Of a stretch of DNA of 64,000 bases, positions 26,021 to 36,184 are shown piece by piece. The stretch lies in NCBI RefSeq assembly GCF_001541315.1, contig NZ_LMVK01000006.1:1-64000 (forward strand), in the 5' to 3' direction. Source of the DNA: Agrobacterium tumefaciens str. B6. Lineage in GTDB: Bacteria; Pseudomonadota; Alphaproteobacteria; Rhizobiales; Rhizobiaceae. How positions within the stretch are numbered: the stretch's first letter is position 1; each line of letters starts with the position of its first letter. The position numbers were made by a program, and so were the translations under genes. Under the pieces are notes generated by a model. That model saw nothing but the letters and a program-made list of their open reading frames with translations. It was not told the origin of the DNA and did not search any database.

Positions 26021-29000
26021 ATGGCCGATGGTGCAAGCAACGCCGGTGTAATGGCGAACGGTATCTTCCAGAATTTTGCACCGCCGGTGCGCGAGCAGAG
26101 CCTGCTACGCAAGGCAATCACCGCCGCCTATCGCCGCCCCGAAGAAGAATGCCTGACGCCGCTCATCGACGCGGCAACGGTGACGACTGAAGAGGCGAAA
26201 GCCATTCGCGACACTGCCCGAAAACTGATCGAGGCATTGCGTGCCAAGACCAAGGGCACCGGCGTCGAGGGGCTTGTGCAGGAATATTCGCTTTCCAGCC
26301 ATGAGGGCGTGGCGCTGATGTGCCTTGCCGAAGCGCTGCTGCGCATCCCCGACACCGCCACCCGCGACGCGCTGATCCGCGACAAGATCGCGCGCGGTGA
26401 CTGGAAGTCCCATATTGGCGGCGGGCGCTCGCTTTTCGTCAATGCCGCCACCTGGGGCCTCGTCATCACCGGCAAGCTGACCTCGACGGTCAATGACAGC
26501 GGCCTTTCGGCGGCGCTCACCAAGCTGATCGCCCGGGCCGGCGAACCCGTCATCCGCCGTGGCGTCGACATGGCCATGCGCATGATGGGCGAGCAGTTCG
26601 TGACCGGGGAGACGATCGGCGAGGCCATCAAGCGGTCGAAGCCGCTGGAAGAACAGGGCTTCCAATATTCCTACGACATGCTGGGCGAAGCCGCGACCAC
26701 TGCAAAGGATGCGGAGCGTTATAACAAGGATTACGAAAACGCCATCCACGCCATCGGCAAGGCGTCTGCCGGCCGCGGCATCTATGGCGGGCCAGGCATT
26801 TCGATCAAGCTTTCGGCGCTGCATCCGCGTTACGCCCGCGCCCAGGCCGAGCGGGTGATGGCGGAGCTTTTGCCGCGCGTCAAATCGCTGATGCTGCTGA
26901 GCAAAAAATACGATATCGGCCTCAATATCGATGCCGAAGAAGCCGACCGGCTGGAACTGTCGCTTGACCTTCTGGAGGAACTGGCGCTCGACAAGGACCT
27001 CGCCGGCTGGAACGGCCTCGGTTTCGTCGTGCAGGCCTATGGCCGCCGCTGCCCCTTCGTTCTGGATTACATCATTGATCCCGCCCGCCGTTCGGGACGC
27101 CGCATCATGGTGCGCCTCGTCAAGGGCGCTTACTGGGACGCGGAAATCAAGCGCGCGCAGGTGGAAGGGCTGGAAGATTTCCCGGTCTTCACCCGCAAGG
27201 TCCACACTGACGTCTCCTACATCGCCTGCGCCCGCAAGCTGCTCGCCGCGCACGATCTCGTGTTCCCGCAATTTGCGACCCACAACGCGCAGTCCATGGC
27301 GACGATCTACCATCTCGCCGGTCCTGACTTCAAACTCGGCGACTATGAGTTCCAGTGCCTGCATGGCATGGGCGAACCGCTTTACACCGAAGTCGTCGGC
27401 AGGAAGAAGCTCGACCGGCCCTGCCGTTTTTATGCCCCCGTCGGCACCCATGAGACGCTGCTGGCCTATCTCGTCCGCCGCCTGCTGGAAAACGGCGCAA
27501 ACTCTTCCTTCGTCAACCGCATTGCCGATCCCGCTGTACCAGTGGACTCCCTGCTGGAAGACCCGGTCGCGGTGGTCAAGGCCTATGCCGTTCCCGGCGC
27601 ACGGCATGACCGCATCGCCGCGCCCGCCGACCTGTTCGGCCCGGAACGTAAAAACTCCGCCGGCCTCGATCTTTCCAGTGAAACGACGCTCTCTGCACTG
27701 GACAATACCCTGAAAGCAGGTGCTGCGACCGAATGGAAAGCCACAGCGCCACAGGCAGGTGGCAACACGCGCCCGGTTCTCAATCCCGGCGACCACAATG
27801 ATATTGTCGGCCATGTGACAGAACCGACGCAAGCCGATGTCGAAACCGCCATGCAGCGGGCAGCAGCCTCGAACTGGCCTTCCACCCCGGTGGAAGAACG
27901 CGCCGCCTGCCTGGAGCGTGCCGCCGACGCCATGCAGGCCGAAATGCCCGCCCTGCTCGGCCTCATCATGCGCGAGGCGGGAAAATCCATGCCGAACGCC
28001 ATTGCCGAAGTGCGCGAGGCCATCGACTTCCTGCGTTATTATGCGGCGGAAGCCCGCAGGAACTTCAAGACCGGCGAGATGCCGCTCGGTCCGGTCGTCT
28101 GTATCAGCCCCTGGAATTTCCCGCTCGCCATCTTCATCGGTCAGGTCACGGCGGCGCTGGTTGCCGGCAATCCGGTTCTGGCGAAGCCTGCCGAAGAAAC
28201 GCCGCTGATCGCGGCTCAGGGCGTGCGTCTGCTGCATGAGGCCGGCGTTCCGCAGGACGCCGTGCAGCTTCTGCCGGGCGACGGCAAGACGGGAGCCGCA
28301 CTTGTCGGTTCACCCCTTACAGCCGGTGTGATGTTTACGGGCTCGACGGAAGTGGCGCGGCTCATTCAGGGCCAGCTTGCCGGCCGGGTTCTGGCCAATG
28401 GCCAGCCGGTCCCGCTGATTGCCGAAACCGGCGGCCAGAATGCCATGATCGTCGATTCCTCCGCACTTGCGGAACAGGTCGTCGCCGACGTTATCGCCTC
28501 CGCCTTCGACAGCGCCGGCCAGCGCTGCTCGGCGCTGCGCATTCTCTGCCTGCAGGAAGATGTGGCGGACCGCACGCTGACCATGCTGAAAGGCGCGCTG
28601 CATGAGCTGCGCATCGGCCGTACCGACCGGCTTTCCGTCGATGTCGGCCCTGTCATCACCGCCGGGGCGAAGGGCATCATCGAAAAGCACATCGAGGGCA
28701 TGCGCGGGCTCGGCCACCGGATCGAACAGATCGAGCTTGCTGGCGAAACCGGCAAGGGCACCTTCGTGCCGCCGACCATCATCGAGATGAAGTCGCTCGC
28801 CGATCTGAAGCGCGAAGTCTTCGGGCCGGTGCTGCATGTCATCCGCTTCAAGCGCGACAATCTCGACCGGCTGATCGACGAGATCAACGCCACCGGCTAT
28901 GGCCTGACCTTCGGCCTGCATACACGTCTTGACGATACGATCCAGCACGTCCTGTCGCGGGTCGCGGCCGGCAATCTTTATGTGAACCGCAACATCATCG

Positions 29001-29695
29001 GCGCGGTGGTCGGCGTACAGCCCTTTGGCGGACGCGGCCTTTCCGGCACCGGCCCCAAAGCCGGCGGCCCGCTCTATCTCGGCCGCATGACGCAGGAAGC
29101 GCCAAAGATAGACCGCGTTGCGAGCCAGCAGGATCAAGCAGCCGTCGATCTCGCCCGCTGGCTGGACGAAAACGGCGAAACCGTCGCGGCCGAAGCCGCA
29201 CGACAGGCGGCAGCACTTTCCGGCCTTGGCTTCGAAACCGAGCTGGCGGGTCCTGTCGGCGAACGCAACGTCTATGCGCTGCATCCACGCGGCAAAATCC
29301 TGCTGGTGCCGGCCACTGAACAGGGGCTTTACCGCCAGCTTGCCGCGGCGCTTTCCACGGGTAACTCGGTTGTCATCGACAATGCGTCGGGACTGGAAAA
29401 ATCCATTTACGGACTGCCCGCAACCGTGACCTCACGGATTGTCTGGGCGGATGACTGGGCAAAGTCCGGTCCCTTCGCCGGCGCACTGGTCGAGGGTGAT
29501 GCGGCGCGTATCGTGGCGGTCAACAAAAAGATCGCCGCCCTGCCCGGCCCGCTGGTTCTCGTTCAGGCCGCAACAACGGAAGCGCTTACCAGTGAAAGCC
29601 AGCCCTATAATCTCGACTGGCTGGTCGAAGAAGTCTCCGTCAGCGTCAACACCACAGCCGCCGGCGGCAATGCCAGCCTGATGAGCATTGGCTGA
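26021..29695 (+). CDS. putA: Bifunctional proline dehydrogenase / glutamate-semialdehyde dehydrogenase PutA
   Basis: PutA oxidises proline to glutamate in two steps, channelling pyrroline-5-carboxylate. The 1224-residue protein has the FAD-binding proline dehydrogenase barrel (about 150-470, with VKGAYWDAEIKRA) and the aldehyde dehydrogenase module (about 570-1010) with catalytic C836 in GQRCSALR. A C-terminal domain of about 200 residues follows, typical of type B PutA. There is no N-terminal ribbon-helix-helix DNA-binding domain, consistent with regulation by the separate PutR. AGGA lies 9 bases before the ATG at 26021; an in-frame ATG at 26051 lacks a binding site. Confidence 0.97.
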   Translation: MADGASNAGVMANGIFQNFAPPVREQSLLRKAITAAYRRPEEECLTPLIDAATVTTEEAKAIRDTARKLIEALRAKTKGTGVEGLVQEYSLSSHEGVALMCLAEALLRIPDTATRDALIRDKIARGDWKSHIGGGRSLFVNAATWGLVITGKLTSTVNDSGLSAALTKLIARAGEPVIRRGVDMAMRMMGEQFVTGETIGEAIKRSKPLEEQGFQYSYDMLGEAATTAKDAERYNKDYENAIHAIGKASAGRGIYGGPGISIKLSALHPRYARAQAERVMAELLPRVKSLMLLSKKYDIGLNIDAEEADRLELSLDLLEELALDKDLAGWNGLGFVVQAYGRRCPFVLDYIIDPARRSGRRIMVRLVKGAYWDAEIKRAQVEGLEDFPVFTRKVHTDVSYIACARKLLAAHDLVFPQFATHNAQSMATIYHLAGPDFKLGDYEFQCLHGMGEPLYTEVVGRKKLDRPCRFYAPVGTHETLLAYLVRRLLENGANSSFVNRIADPAVPVDSLLEDPVAVVKAYAVPGARHDRIAAPADLFGPERKNSAGLDLSSETTLSALDNTLKAGAATEWKATAPQAGGNTRPVLNPGDHNDIVGHVTEPTQADVETAMQRAAASNWPSTPVEERAACLERAADAMQAEMPALLGLIMREAGKSMPNAIAEVREAIDFLRYYAAEARRNFKTGEMPLGPVVCISPWNFPLAIFIGQVTAALVAGNPVLAKPAEETPLIAAQGVRLLHEAGVPQDAVQLLPGDGKTGAALVGSPLTAGVMFTGSTEVARLIQGQLAGRVLANGQPVPLIAETGGQNAMIVDSSALAEQVVADVIASAFDSAGQRCSALRILCLQEDVADRTLTMLKGALHELRIGRTDRLSVDVGPVITAGAKGIIEKHIEGMRGLGHRIEQIELAGETGKGTFVPPTIIEMKSLADLKREVFGPVLHVIRFKRDNLDRLIDEINATGYGLTFGLHTRLDDTIQHVLSRVAAGNLYVNRNIIGAVVGVQPFGGRGLSGTGPKAGGPLYLGRMTQEAPKIDRVASQQDQAAVDLARWLDENGETVAAEAARQAAALSGLGFETELAGPVGERNVYALHPRGKILLVPATEQGLYRQLAAALSTGNSVVIDNASGLEKSIYGLPATVTSRIVWADDWAKSGPFAGALVEGDAARIVAVNKKIAALPGPLVLVQAATTEALTSESQPYNLDWLVEEVSVSVNTTAAGGNASLMSIG

Positions 29696-29704
29696 TGATA
29701 TTGT

Positions 29705-29729
29705 CCGGCGGGGCCTTCGGCCCTGCCGG
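29705..29729. terminator. Hairpin between putA and ssuB
   Basis: CCGGCGGGGCC, TTC loop, GGCCCTGCCGG: an 11-bp stem with one wobble pair between convergent genes. It lacks a T run on either strand, so it is a weak terminator candidate. Confidence 0.4.
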
Positions 29730-29737
29730 TTCATCCT

Positions 29738-30565
29738 TCATCCGTTGGTCTCACCACGGCCGAAGAGCTGGTTCAGAACCTGCTCTTCCAGTCTCGCAAA
29801 TTCCGCCGTGCCGTGGCGGCGCGGGCGCGGCAGTTTCACATCGAGATCGAGCGCGATGCGCCCCTCATCGATGACGACGATACGATCCGCGAGCGCGACA
29901 GCCTCCGAAACGTCATGGGTGACGAGGACAGCGGTGAATTTCTGCTTGCGCCAGATGCGCTCCAGCAGAAGCTGCATTTCGATGCGGGTAAGTGCATCGA
30001 GCGCGCCGAGCGGCTCATCCAGCGCCAGGATCTGCGGATGGGCGACAAGCGCGCGCACCAGCGCCACACGCTGCTTCTGGCCGCCGGAGAGCACATAGGG
30101 CCATTCGCCCGCCCGGTCTTTCAGGCCCACCTCATCGAGAATGGCTAGGGCCTGCTCCTTTGCCGCCTCGCCTTTGGCGATGCCGGTCAGCCCCACGGAC
30201 ACGTTATTCGCGATACGCTCCCACGGCAGAAGACGCGGCTCCTGAAACATCATGCGGGTGCGGCTCGATGGGTCTTTCGAGACGGTTCCGGTCGTCGGCG
30301 TGTCAAGGCCGGCCAGAATACGCAGGAGCGTGCTCTTGCCGCAGCCGCTTTTACCGATGACGGCCAGAAATTCGCCTTCCCGCACATCGAGATCGATGCC
30401 GCGCAGAACCGGCTTGTCACCAAAGCTCTTCGTGACGTTGCGGAAGCTGAAGGCGACCTTGCCTTCAGTCGATTTCGTGCGGTGTTCGGTCTTCGCCTCC
30501 GTTTCAGGCGGAATGGGTGGCCGGGCATCGGGGCGTCTCAGCGTCGTCACATTACCGGTCGACAT
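29738..30565 (-). CDS. ssuB: ABC transporter ATPase, SsuB/TauB type
   Basis: ATPase of a sulfonate/taurine/nitrate-type importer. The 275-residue protein has Walker [10 protein letters not shown], signature LSGGQKQR and Walker B ILALDEP, all intact, after a Pro-rich N-terminal extension of about 30 residues. It is the last gene of a three-gene operon (binding protein, permease, ATPase), 8 bases after the permease stop. SsuB is the best family fit. Without the monooxygenase gene ssuD next to it, the substrate cannot be fixed. Confidence 0.85.
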   Translation of the reverse strand: MSTGNVTTLRRPDARPPIPPETEAKTEHRTKSTEGKVAFSFRNVTKSFGDKPVLRGIDLDVREGEFLAVIGKSGCGKSTLLRILAGLDTPTTGTVSKDPSSRTRMMFQEPRLLPWERIANNVSVGLTGIAKGEAAKEQALAILDEVGLKDRAGEWPYVLSGGQKQRVALVRALVAHPQILALDEPLGALDALTRIEMQLLLERIWRKQKFTAVLVTHDVSEAVALADRIVVIDEGRIALDLDVKLPRPRRHGTAEFARLEEQVLNQLFGRGETNG

Positions 30566-30573
30566 GGGTTACC

Positions 30574-31353
30574 TCAGACTCTCTTGAAGGCTGGATGCCA
30601 TTGCAGGAAGATGCTTTCGAGGAAGCGGGCGAAACTGTCGGCCAGCTTGCCGAGAAGCGCATAGATGAGGATCGACAGCACGACGACATCGATCAGCAGG
30701 AACTCGCGCGCCTGCATGGCCATGTAGCCGAGGCCGGAGGAGGAAGAGATGGTTTCGGCCACGATCAGCGTCAGCCACATGATGCCGAGCGCGTAACGCA
30801 GGCCGGTGAAGATGGCGGGCAGTGCGCCGGGCAGAATGACCCGGCGAAACAGCGTGAAGGGCGACATGCCATAAGTGCGGCCCATCTCCACCAGTTGCGG
30901 ATCGACACCCTGAATGCCGAGAAGCGTGTTGATGTAGATCGGGAAAAACACTCCCAGCGCAACGAGAAAGAGCTTCGCCTCCTCATCGATGCCGAACCAC
31001 AGGATGACGAGCGGAATGAGCGCCAGATGCGGAATGTTGCGGATCATCTGCAGCGTCGTATCGGTGAAGCTGCGGGAAAATCTGGACAGGCCATTCGCCA
31101 GCCCGAAGATGAAGCCTATGGAACCGCCGATGGCGAAACCGGCGAGTGCGCGGGCGGAACTGACGCCAATATTGGCGGCAAGCTCACCCGAGAGCAAAAG
31201 CCGCCAGAAGGCTTCCGCGACAGCGGAAGGGGCCGGAAGCACATTGGCGGAAATCAGACCGGCGCGCGCCGCCGCCTCCCACCCTGCAAGAATGAGTGCG
31301 GGGAGCAGCCAGCCTGTGATTCCGCCAATCTCGATACGCTTTCCGGTGCTCAC
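30574..31353 (-). CDS. ssuC: ABC transporter permease, SsuC type
   Basis: Inner-membrane permease of the sulfonate-type importer. The 259-residue protein has six or so membrane helices and the BPD-type EAA loop region around the LVEMGRTYGMSPFTLFRRVILPGALP segment (residues about 150-175), which docks the ATPase. Translation starts at GTG 31353, with GGAGG 7 bases upstream. It lies 15 bases after the binding-protein gene. Confidence 0.88.
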   Translation of the reverse strand: MSTGKRIEIGGITGWLLPALILAGWEAAARAGLISANVLPAPSAVAEAFWRLLLSGELAANIGVSSARALAGFAIGGSIGFIFGLANGLSRFSRSFTDTTLQMIRNIPHLALIPLVILWFGIDEEAKLFLVALGVFFPIYINTLLGIQGVDPQLVEMGRTYGMSPFTLFRRVILPGALPAIFTGLRYALGIMWLTLIVAETISSSSGLGYMAMQAREFLLIDVVVLSILIYALLGKLADSFARFLESIFLQWHPAFKRV

Positions 31354-31368
31354 GGCGTTTCCTCCGGC

Positions 31369-32322
31369 TCAGTTCGTCGCGCCCGACCAGACGGCATCCT
31401 TGATGCTGATCTGTTTCGGGATCAGGCCGAGACGATAAAAGCGGTCGGCGGTTTCCTGCTGGCTGGCGACGATCTTGTCGTCGATCTTTGTAATGCCGAA
31501 TTCCGAGCGGTTCGCGGCCAGCGTCTGCGCCTCCAGCGGAACGCCCGTCACCTCATGCAGGGCGGCAGCAACCTTGTCGCGATTGGCGGCGGACCATTTC
31601 GCCGCCTCGCCCAGCGCATCAATGGTGGTGTTGATGGTGTCCGCATGGGATTTCGCATAATCACGATTGGCGAGGAAATAGGTGCTGACCGCAAGCACAT
31701 CGCTGGTGCGGGCAAGCGTCACCGGCTTGTAGCGGGTTTCTGCGATCGCGTAGAACGGATCCCAGACGGCCCAGGCCTCGATCTTGTCGCTGGCGAAAGC
31801 GGCCGCGGCATCGGCGGGGCTGAGATAAACCACCTCGATATCGCTGAACTTCAGGCCGTTCTTCTCCAGCGCCGCGACCAGCAGATTGTGGGCGCTGGTG
31901 CCTTTGCCGACGCCGACCTTCCTGCCCTTCAAATCGGCGACCGACTTGATGCCGCTTTCGGGCTTGGTGAAGATCGCCTCGCCCTTGCCGTTAGAGGGAA
32001 GAGCCGCGACATAAACGATGGCCGAACCCGCCGCCTGCCCGAAGATCGGCGGCGCATCGCCGGTCCAGCCAACATTGATGGAGCCGACATTCAAAGCCTC
32101 CACCAGCGGCGGGCCTGCGGTGAATTCGACCCAGGAAACCTTCACGCCCTTGGCCTCGAGCGCCTTTTCAATGACGCCCTGCTGCCGGGCGATAACCGGC
32201 AGGCCGGTTTTCTGATAACCGATCTTCAGCTCTTCCGCCGCCTGCGCCTGCAGCGGCAGGACGGAGAATGCGGCGGCAACAAAAAGGCTGGCGGAAAGCG
32301 CACGGCGGGTGATGGCTGGCAT
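31369..32322 (-). CDS. ssuA: Aliphatic sulfonate-type substrate-binding protein
   Basis: Periplasmic binding protein of the SsuA family (NrtA/SsuA/TauA fold). The 317-residue protein has a signal peptide ending near AQAAEE, the IGYQKTG opening typical of SsuA, and the GWTGDAPPIF and AVWDPF segments seen in SsuA homologues. AAGGAG lies 5 bases before the ATG. First gene of the ssuACB operon here. Alkanesulfonate is the likely ligand; taurine or another sulfonate is possible. Confidence 0.87.
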   Translation of the reverse strand: MPAITRRALSASLFVAAAFSVLPLQAQAAEELKIGYQKTGLPVIARQQGVIEKALEAKGVKVSWVEFTAGPPLVEALNVGSINVGWTGDAPPIFGQAAGSAIVYVAALPSNGKGEAIFTKPESGIKSVADLKGRKVGVGKGTSAHNLLVAALEKNGLKFSDIEVVYLSPADAAAAFASDKIEAWAVWDPFYAIAETRYKPVTLARTSDVLAVSTYFLANRDYAKSHADTINTTIDALGEAAKWSAANRDKVAAALHEVTGVPLEAQTLAANRSEFGITKIDDKIVASQQETADRFYRLGLIPKQISIKDAVWSGATN

Positions 32323-32505
32323 TTCATCTCCTTGTCACCAGCCCCTCTGGCCGGTTCACGATATGGAGCAATGCTAGGGTTTTCCAGTAAAACGATAGAG
32401 AGACGATAATTCAATATGAGCGATATTGCGGGAATAAAATTCCGCGCAAATGCGTCTTTTCCGCAAATCGTCTCGGGCACCCTCGTCTGACCCATCAAAT
32501 AGAAA

Positions 32506-32533
32506 TGCCGGCGCGGATGACGCCGCGCCGGCA
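32506..32533 (-). terminator. Hairpin terminator after the amaB-like gene
   Basis: TGCCGGCGCGG, six-base loop and CCGCGCCGGCA form an 11-bp GC-rich stem 32 bases past the dehydrogenase stop, followed on the minus strand by ATTTCTATTT. Likely a terminator despite the interrupted T run. Confidence 0.55.
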
Positions 32534-32564
32534 CGATGGATCAATTTTTCTATCGCCGAGGCGA

Positions 32565-34094
32565 TTATTCGATATCGAAGGAAACGCCCTGCGCCAGCGG
32601 CAGCGCCTTGGAGTAGTTGATGGTGTTGGTGGCGCGGCGCATATAGGCCTTCCACGCATCCGAACCGGATTCACGGCCGCCGCCGGTTTCCTTCTCACCG
32701 CCGAAGGCGCCGCCGATTTCCGCACCCGAGGTGCCGATATTGACGTTGGCAATGCCGCAATCGGAGCCTTCCGACGACAGGAACCGTTCCGATTCCTGCA
32801 TGTCGCGGGTGAAGATCGATGAGGAAAGACCAGCAGCGACGGCGTTATGGTCGTCTATCGCCTGATCGAGATCGCTGTATTTCATGACGTAGAGGATCGG
32901 CGCGAAGGTCTCTTCCAGTACCGGTCCCGCCTGCTTCGGCATTTCGACAAGCGCCGGCTTGACGTAATAGGCATCCGGCGCACCCGTATCCACACGGCCG
33001 CCGCCATTCACCACGCCATCATGGACTTTCGCCGCTTCGAGCGCCTTCTGCATGCCGTCGAAAGCCGCCTTGTCGACCAGCGGGCCGACGAGCGCCGATG
33101 TTTCCAGCGGGTTGCCGACGGAAACGGAGGCATAGGCCTTTTTCAGGCGCGGCACGAGCTGGTCGTAAACGCTGTCATGCACGAAGAGACGGCGAAGCGT
33201 GGTGCAACGCTGGCCGGCCGTGCCCATGGCGCCGAAGGCGATGGCGCGCAGCGCCATGTCGAGATCGGCGGACGGGCAGACGATACCGGCATTGTTGCCG
33301 CCAAGCTCCAGAATGGCGCGGGCGAAGCGTTTCGCCAGACGCGGGCCGACATCGCGGCCCATGCGGGTGGAGCCGGTGGCCGAGACGAGCGGCACCTTGG
33401 GATTGTCCACCAATGCCTCACCCACGGCGCGGTCGCCGATCAGCAGCTGGGACAGGCCTTCCGGCGCATCGCCGAAACGGGCGGCGGCACGCTCGAAGAT
33501 GCCCTGAACCGCCAGCGCCGTAAGCGGCGTCTTTTCCGAAGGCTTCCAGACAACCGAGTTGCCGCAGACGATGGCGAGTGCCGCATTCCACGACCACACC
33601 GCGACCGGGAAGTTGAAGGCGGAGATAACGCCGACGACGCCGAGCGGATGCCAGGTTTCCATCATCCGGTGGCCGGGGCGTTCGGTGGCGATGGTGAGAC
33701 CATAAAGCTGGCGGGAAAGGCCGACTGCGAAATCGCAGATATCGATCATTTCCTGCACCTCGCCGAGGCCCTCGGAGGGAACCTTGCCTGCTTCCAGCGA
33801 GACGAGACGTCCGAGATCGGCCTTGAAGGCGCGCAGCTCTTCGCCGAGCAGCCGGATCAGTTCGCCACGGCGGGGCGCCGGTACATTGCGCCATACCTTG
33901 AAGGCGGCATCGGCCCTGTCGACCACGGCGGCGACACCTTCGACCGAAATGGTCTTGAGGCTCGCGACCTGTTCACCGGTCACCGGGCTGAAGGAGGCCA
34001 TATCGCCGCCGGTATAGAGATCGCGGGCAACGCCCATCCTGTCGAGCAGGGCCGCGGCTTCCTGTTTCACGTCGAGCTTCGTGGTCGCATCCAT
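32565..34094 (-). CDS. amaB: Piperideine-6-carboxylate / aminoadipate-semialdehyde dehydrogenase
   Basis: ALDH7-family (antiquitin-like) enzyme oxidising aminoadipate semialdehyde, in equilibrium with piperideine-6-carboxylate, to 2-aminoadipate in lysine or pipecolate breakdown. The 509-residue protein has the family features FNFPVAVWSWN, ILELGGNNAGIV with the general-base Glu, and catalytic Cys near residue 297 in GQRCTTLRR. A start two codons earlier (34100) is possible, but AAGGA is 8 bases from the ATG at 34094. It is divergent from a LysR regulator that probably controls it. The symbol follows the Pseudomonas gene; alternative names are pcd and AASADH. Confidence 0.87.
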   Translation of the reverse strand: MDATTKLDVKQEAAALLDRMGVARDLYTGGDMASFSPVTGEQVASLKTISVEGVAAVVDRADAAFKVWRNVPAPRRGELIRLLGEELRAFKADLGRLVSLEAGKVPSEGLGEVQEMIDICDFAVGLSRQLYGLTIATERPGHRMMETWHPLGVVGVISAFNFPVAVWSWNAALAIVCGNSVVWKPSEKTPLTALAVQGIFERAAARFGDAPEGLSQLLIGDRAVGEALVDNPKVPLVSATGSTRMGRDVGPRLAKRFARAILELGGNNAGIVCPSADLDMALRAIAFGAMGTAGQRCTTLRRLFVHDSVYDQLVPRLKKAYASVSVGNPLETSALVGPLVDKAAFDGMQKALEAAKVHDGVVNGGGRVDTGAPDAYYVKPALVEMPKQAGPVLEETFAPILYVMKYSDLDQAIDDHNAVAAGLSSSIFTRDMQESERFLSSEGSDCGIANVNIGTSGAEIGGAFGGEKETGGGRESGSDAWKAYMRRATNTINYSKALPLAQGVSFDIE

Positions 34095-34295
34095 GTCCAT
34101 CGTCCTTTTGGCTGAAAGGGGAGGAAAGGCCGTTTTGATACGGCGCTTTCAACTCCCGTCACTCGTCTTTCCCCGAATTTGTCATTCGTTCTTTGAAACT
34201 GGCGTTTTGCACCGTTCCATTCTTTCCCGTAATCATATATGGCCATAATGACCCTTTTCCAATGAGGAAAGCGGGTAAGTTGATGCGAGAATGGA

Positions 34296-35198
34296 ATGGA
34301 TCCGCGCAGAAGACTGGTCCCTGACATCGTTACCCTGCAGGCGTTCGAATGCGCGGCACGGCACGGCAATTTTACGCGTGCTGCGGAAGAACTCAACCTC
34401 ACGCAGAGCGCGGTGAGCCGGCAGATCGGCGAACTCGAAGCGCAGACGGGAATGCAGCTGTTCGAGCGCATCCGCAGGCGGGTCGTGCTTTCAGAGGCGG
34501 GGCGCAAATTCCTGCCCGATGTGCGGCGCCTCCTGCAGCAATCCGAGCAGCTGATGGTGCGCGCGGTTTCGGCAGGAACATCGCAGGCATCGCTTTCGGT
34601 CGCGACACTGCCGACATTCGGCAGCCGCTGGCTGATGCCGCGCCTCTCCCGCTTCATCGAGACCAATCCGGACATGACGATCACGATCGGCTCACGATCG
34701 CACCCCTTCGATTTCGACGAGGAAGGGTTCGATCTCGCCATTCATTATGGCCAGCCGGTCTGGGCGCATGGCACCTGCACATTTTTATGCAATGAGGTGA
34801 TCGTGCCGGTCGCGAGCCCCGCCCTGCTGCACCGCGCCGGCGTGAGCCAGCCGCAGGACCTGACCGGGCAACCGCTCCTGCATGTGACGACGCGGCCGAA
34901 ACTATGGACGGAATGGCTGGAGATGAACGGGGTGACGGCGGAGAATGCCTATCAGGGCAGCCGTTTCGACCAGTTCTCGATGATCATCGAGGCTGCGGCG
35001 AGCGGCATCGGTTTTGCCCTTCTGCCGAAATATCTCATCGAGGCGGAGATCGCCTCCGGCCGCCTCGAAATAGTCTTCGACATCCCCCTGCAGACCGACA
35101 AGAGCTACTACGTCGCCCTGCCGGAAGGACGGCAGGACAATGCGCTGGCCCGCGCCTTTCAGGCCTGGCTGCTCGATCAGGTCGGCAAGCCGGTCTAG
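34296..35198 (+). CDS. LysR-family regulator, GcvA-like
   Basis: The 300-residue LysR protein has an N-terminal winged helix (about 10-70, FTRAAEELNLTQSAVSRQIGELE) and a periplasmic-binding-like effector domain with the GcvA-type opening SVATLPTFGSRWLMPRL. It is divergent from the aminoadipate-semialdehyde dehydrogenase across about 200 bases, the usual LysR arrangement, so that gene is its likely target. The inducer is unknown. Confidence 0.85.
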   Translation: MDPRRRLVPDIVTLQAFECAARHGNFTRAAEELNLTQSAVSRQIGELEAQTGMQLFERIRRRVVLSEAGRKFLPDVRRLLQQSEQLMVRAVSAGTSQASLSVATLPTFGSRWLMPRLSRFIETNPDMTITIGSRSHPFDFDEEGFDLAIHYGQPVWAHGTCTFLCNEVIVPVASPALLHRAGVSQPQDLTGQPLLHVTTRPKLWTEWLEMNGVTAENAYQGSRFDQFSMIIEAAASGIGFALLPKYLIEAEIASGRLEIVFDIPLQTDKSYYVALPEGRQDNALARAFQAWLLDQVGKPV

Positions 35199-35215
35199 TC
35201 CGTTATCCGTTCACC

Positions 35216-36184
35216 TCACAGGGAAACGTCATCCAGCCCCGGAAGATCAGGACCGACAGGCACGATGTGGGTCGGGTTGAGCGCCTTGATGGAATAATAA
35301 CCGCGCTTGATATGGTCGATATTGACCGTGTCACGCACGCCCGGAACGTTCAGCACCCGCATCATATAGGCCTGCAGGGCGGGATAATCGGCGATGCGGC
35401 GGAGATTGCATTTGAACAGGCCGTAATAGGCGGCATCGAAACGCACCAGCGTCACAAAAAGCCGGACATCCGTTTCGGTCAGGAGATCGCCGAAAAGGAA
35501 AGGCCCGCCTGAGACGAGGCGGCTTTCAAGCTCCTGAAGCGTCGCGAACACGTCGGCGAAGGCTTCTTCATAAGCGACCTGCGTGGTGGCAAAACCGGTT
35601 CTGTAAACGCCGTTGTTGAGCCGCGGATAGATGTGGTCGTTGAGAGCATCGATCTCATCGCGCAGCGCTTCCGGATACAGGTCCACGCCATTGTCGGCCA
35701 GAGCGCCGAAACCGGAATTCAGCATGCGCAGAATATCGGCGGATTCGTTGTTGACGATCGTCTTCGTCTTTTTATCCCACAGAACCGGCACAGTGGCGCG
35801 ACCGGTATAGTGCGGATCCGCGCTGGTATAGACTTCGTGCATATAGGTGAAGCCGTTGAGCGTGTCGCGATCCGAACCCGGATAGTCGCCGAATTTCCAG
35901 CCCTCGTCGGAAAGGGCGGGCTCGACAACGGAGACCGAAATCGCCTCTTCCAGCTTCTTCAGCTTTCGGCCAATCAGCGTGCGCGATGCCCAGGGGCAGA
36001 TCAGCGCGACGTAAAGATGATAGCGGCCGGCCTCGGCCGCAAAACCGCCCTCACCCGTCGGCCCCGCCGAACCGTCAGGTGTCACCCAGTTGCGGAAGCC
36101 GGAGGTCTGGCGGACAAAGCCGCCTTTCTTGTCTGTCGCCTGCACCGGATGCCAGTCGGCGGTCCATTTTCCATCCACGAGCAT
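35216..36184 (-). CDS. Glutathionyl-hydroquinone reductase (Xi-class GST)
   Basis: Cytoplasmic Xi-class glutathione transferase that reduces glutathionyl-hydroquinones. The 322-residue protein has the CPWA active-site motif near residue 64 with its catalytic Cys, followed by an N-terminal thioredoxin-like domain and an all-helical C-terminal domain. Length and N-terminus (MLVDGKWTADWH) match the YqjG/PcpF family. I start at 36184, six codons inside the longest frame, because GGGGAG lies 6 bases upstream. It converges on the LysR gene with a 17-base gap. Confidence 0.88.
   Translation of the reverse strand: MLVDGKWTADWHPVQATDKKGGFVRQTSGFRNWVTPDGSAGPTGEGGFAAEAGRYHLYVALICPWASRTLIGRKLKKLEEAISVSVVEPALSDEGWKFGDYPGSDRDTLNGFTYMHEVYTSADPHYTGRATVPVLWDKKTKTIVNNESADILRMLNSGFGALADNGVDLYPEALRDEIDALNDHIYPRLNNGVYRTGFATTQVAYEEAFADVFATLQELESRLVSGGPFLFGDLLTETDVRLFVTLVRFDAAYYGLFKCNLRRIADYPALQAYMMRVLNVPGVRDTVNIDHIKRGYYSIKALNPTHIVPVGPDLPGLDDVSL

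Noticed and set aside
26105-28237. 710-codon minus-strand open frame within putA
   Set aside because: An antisense shadow of a well-supported PutA gene.
34215-34235. GGAAC on the minus strand before the aminoadipate-semialdehyde dehydrogenase
   Set aside because: No CGTT at the right spacing.
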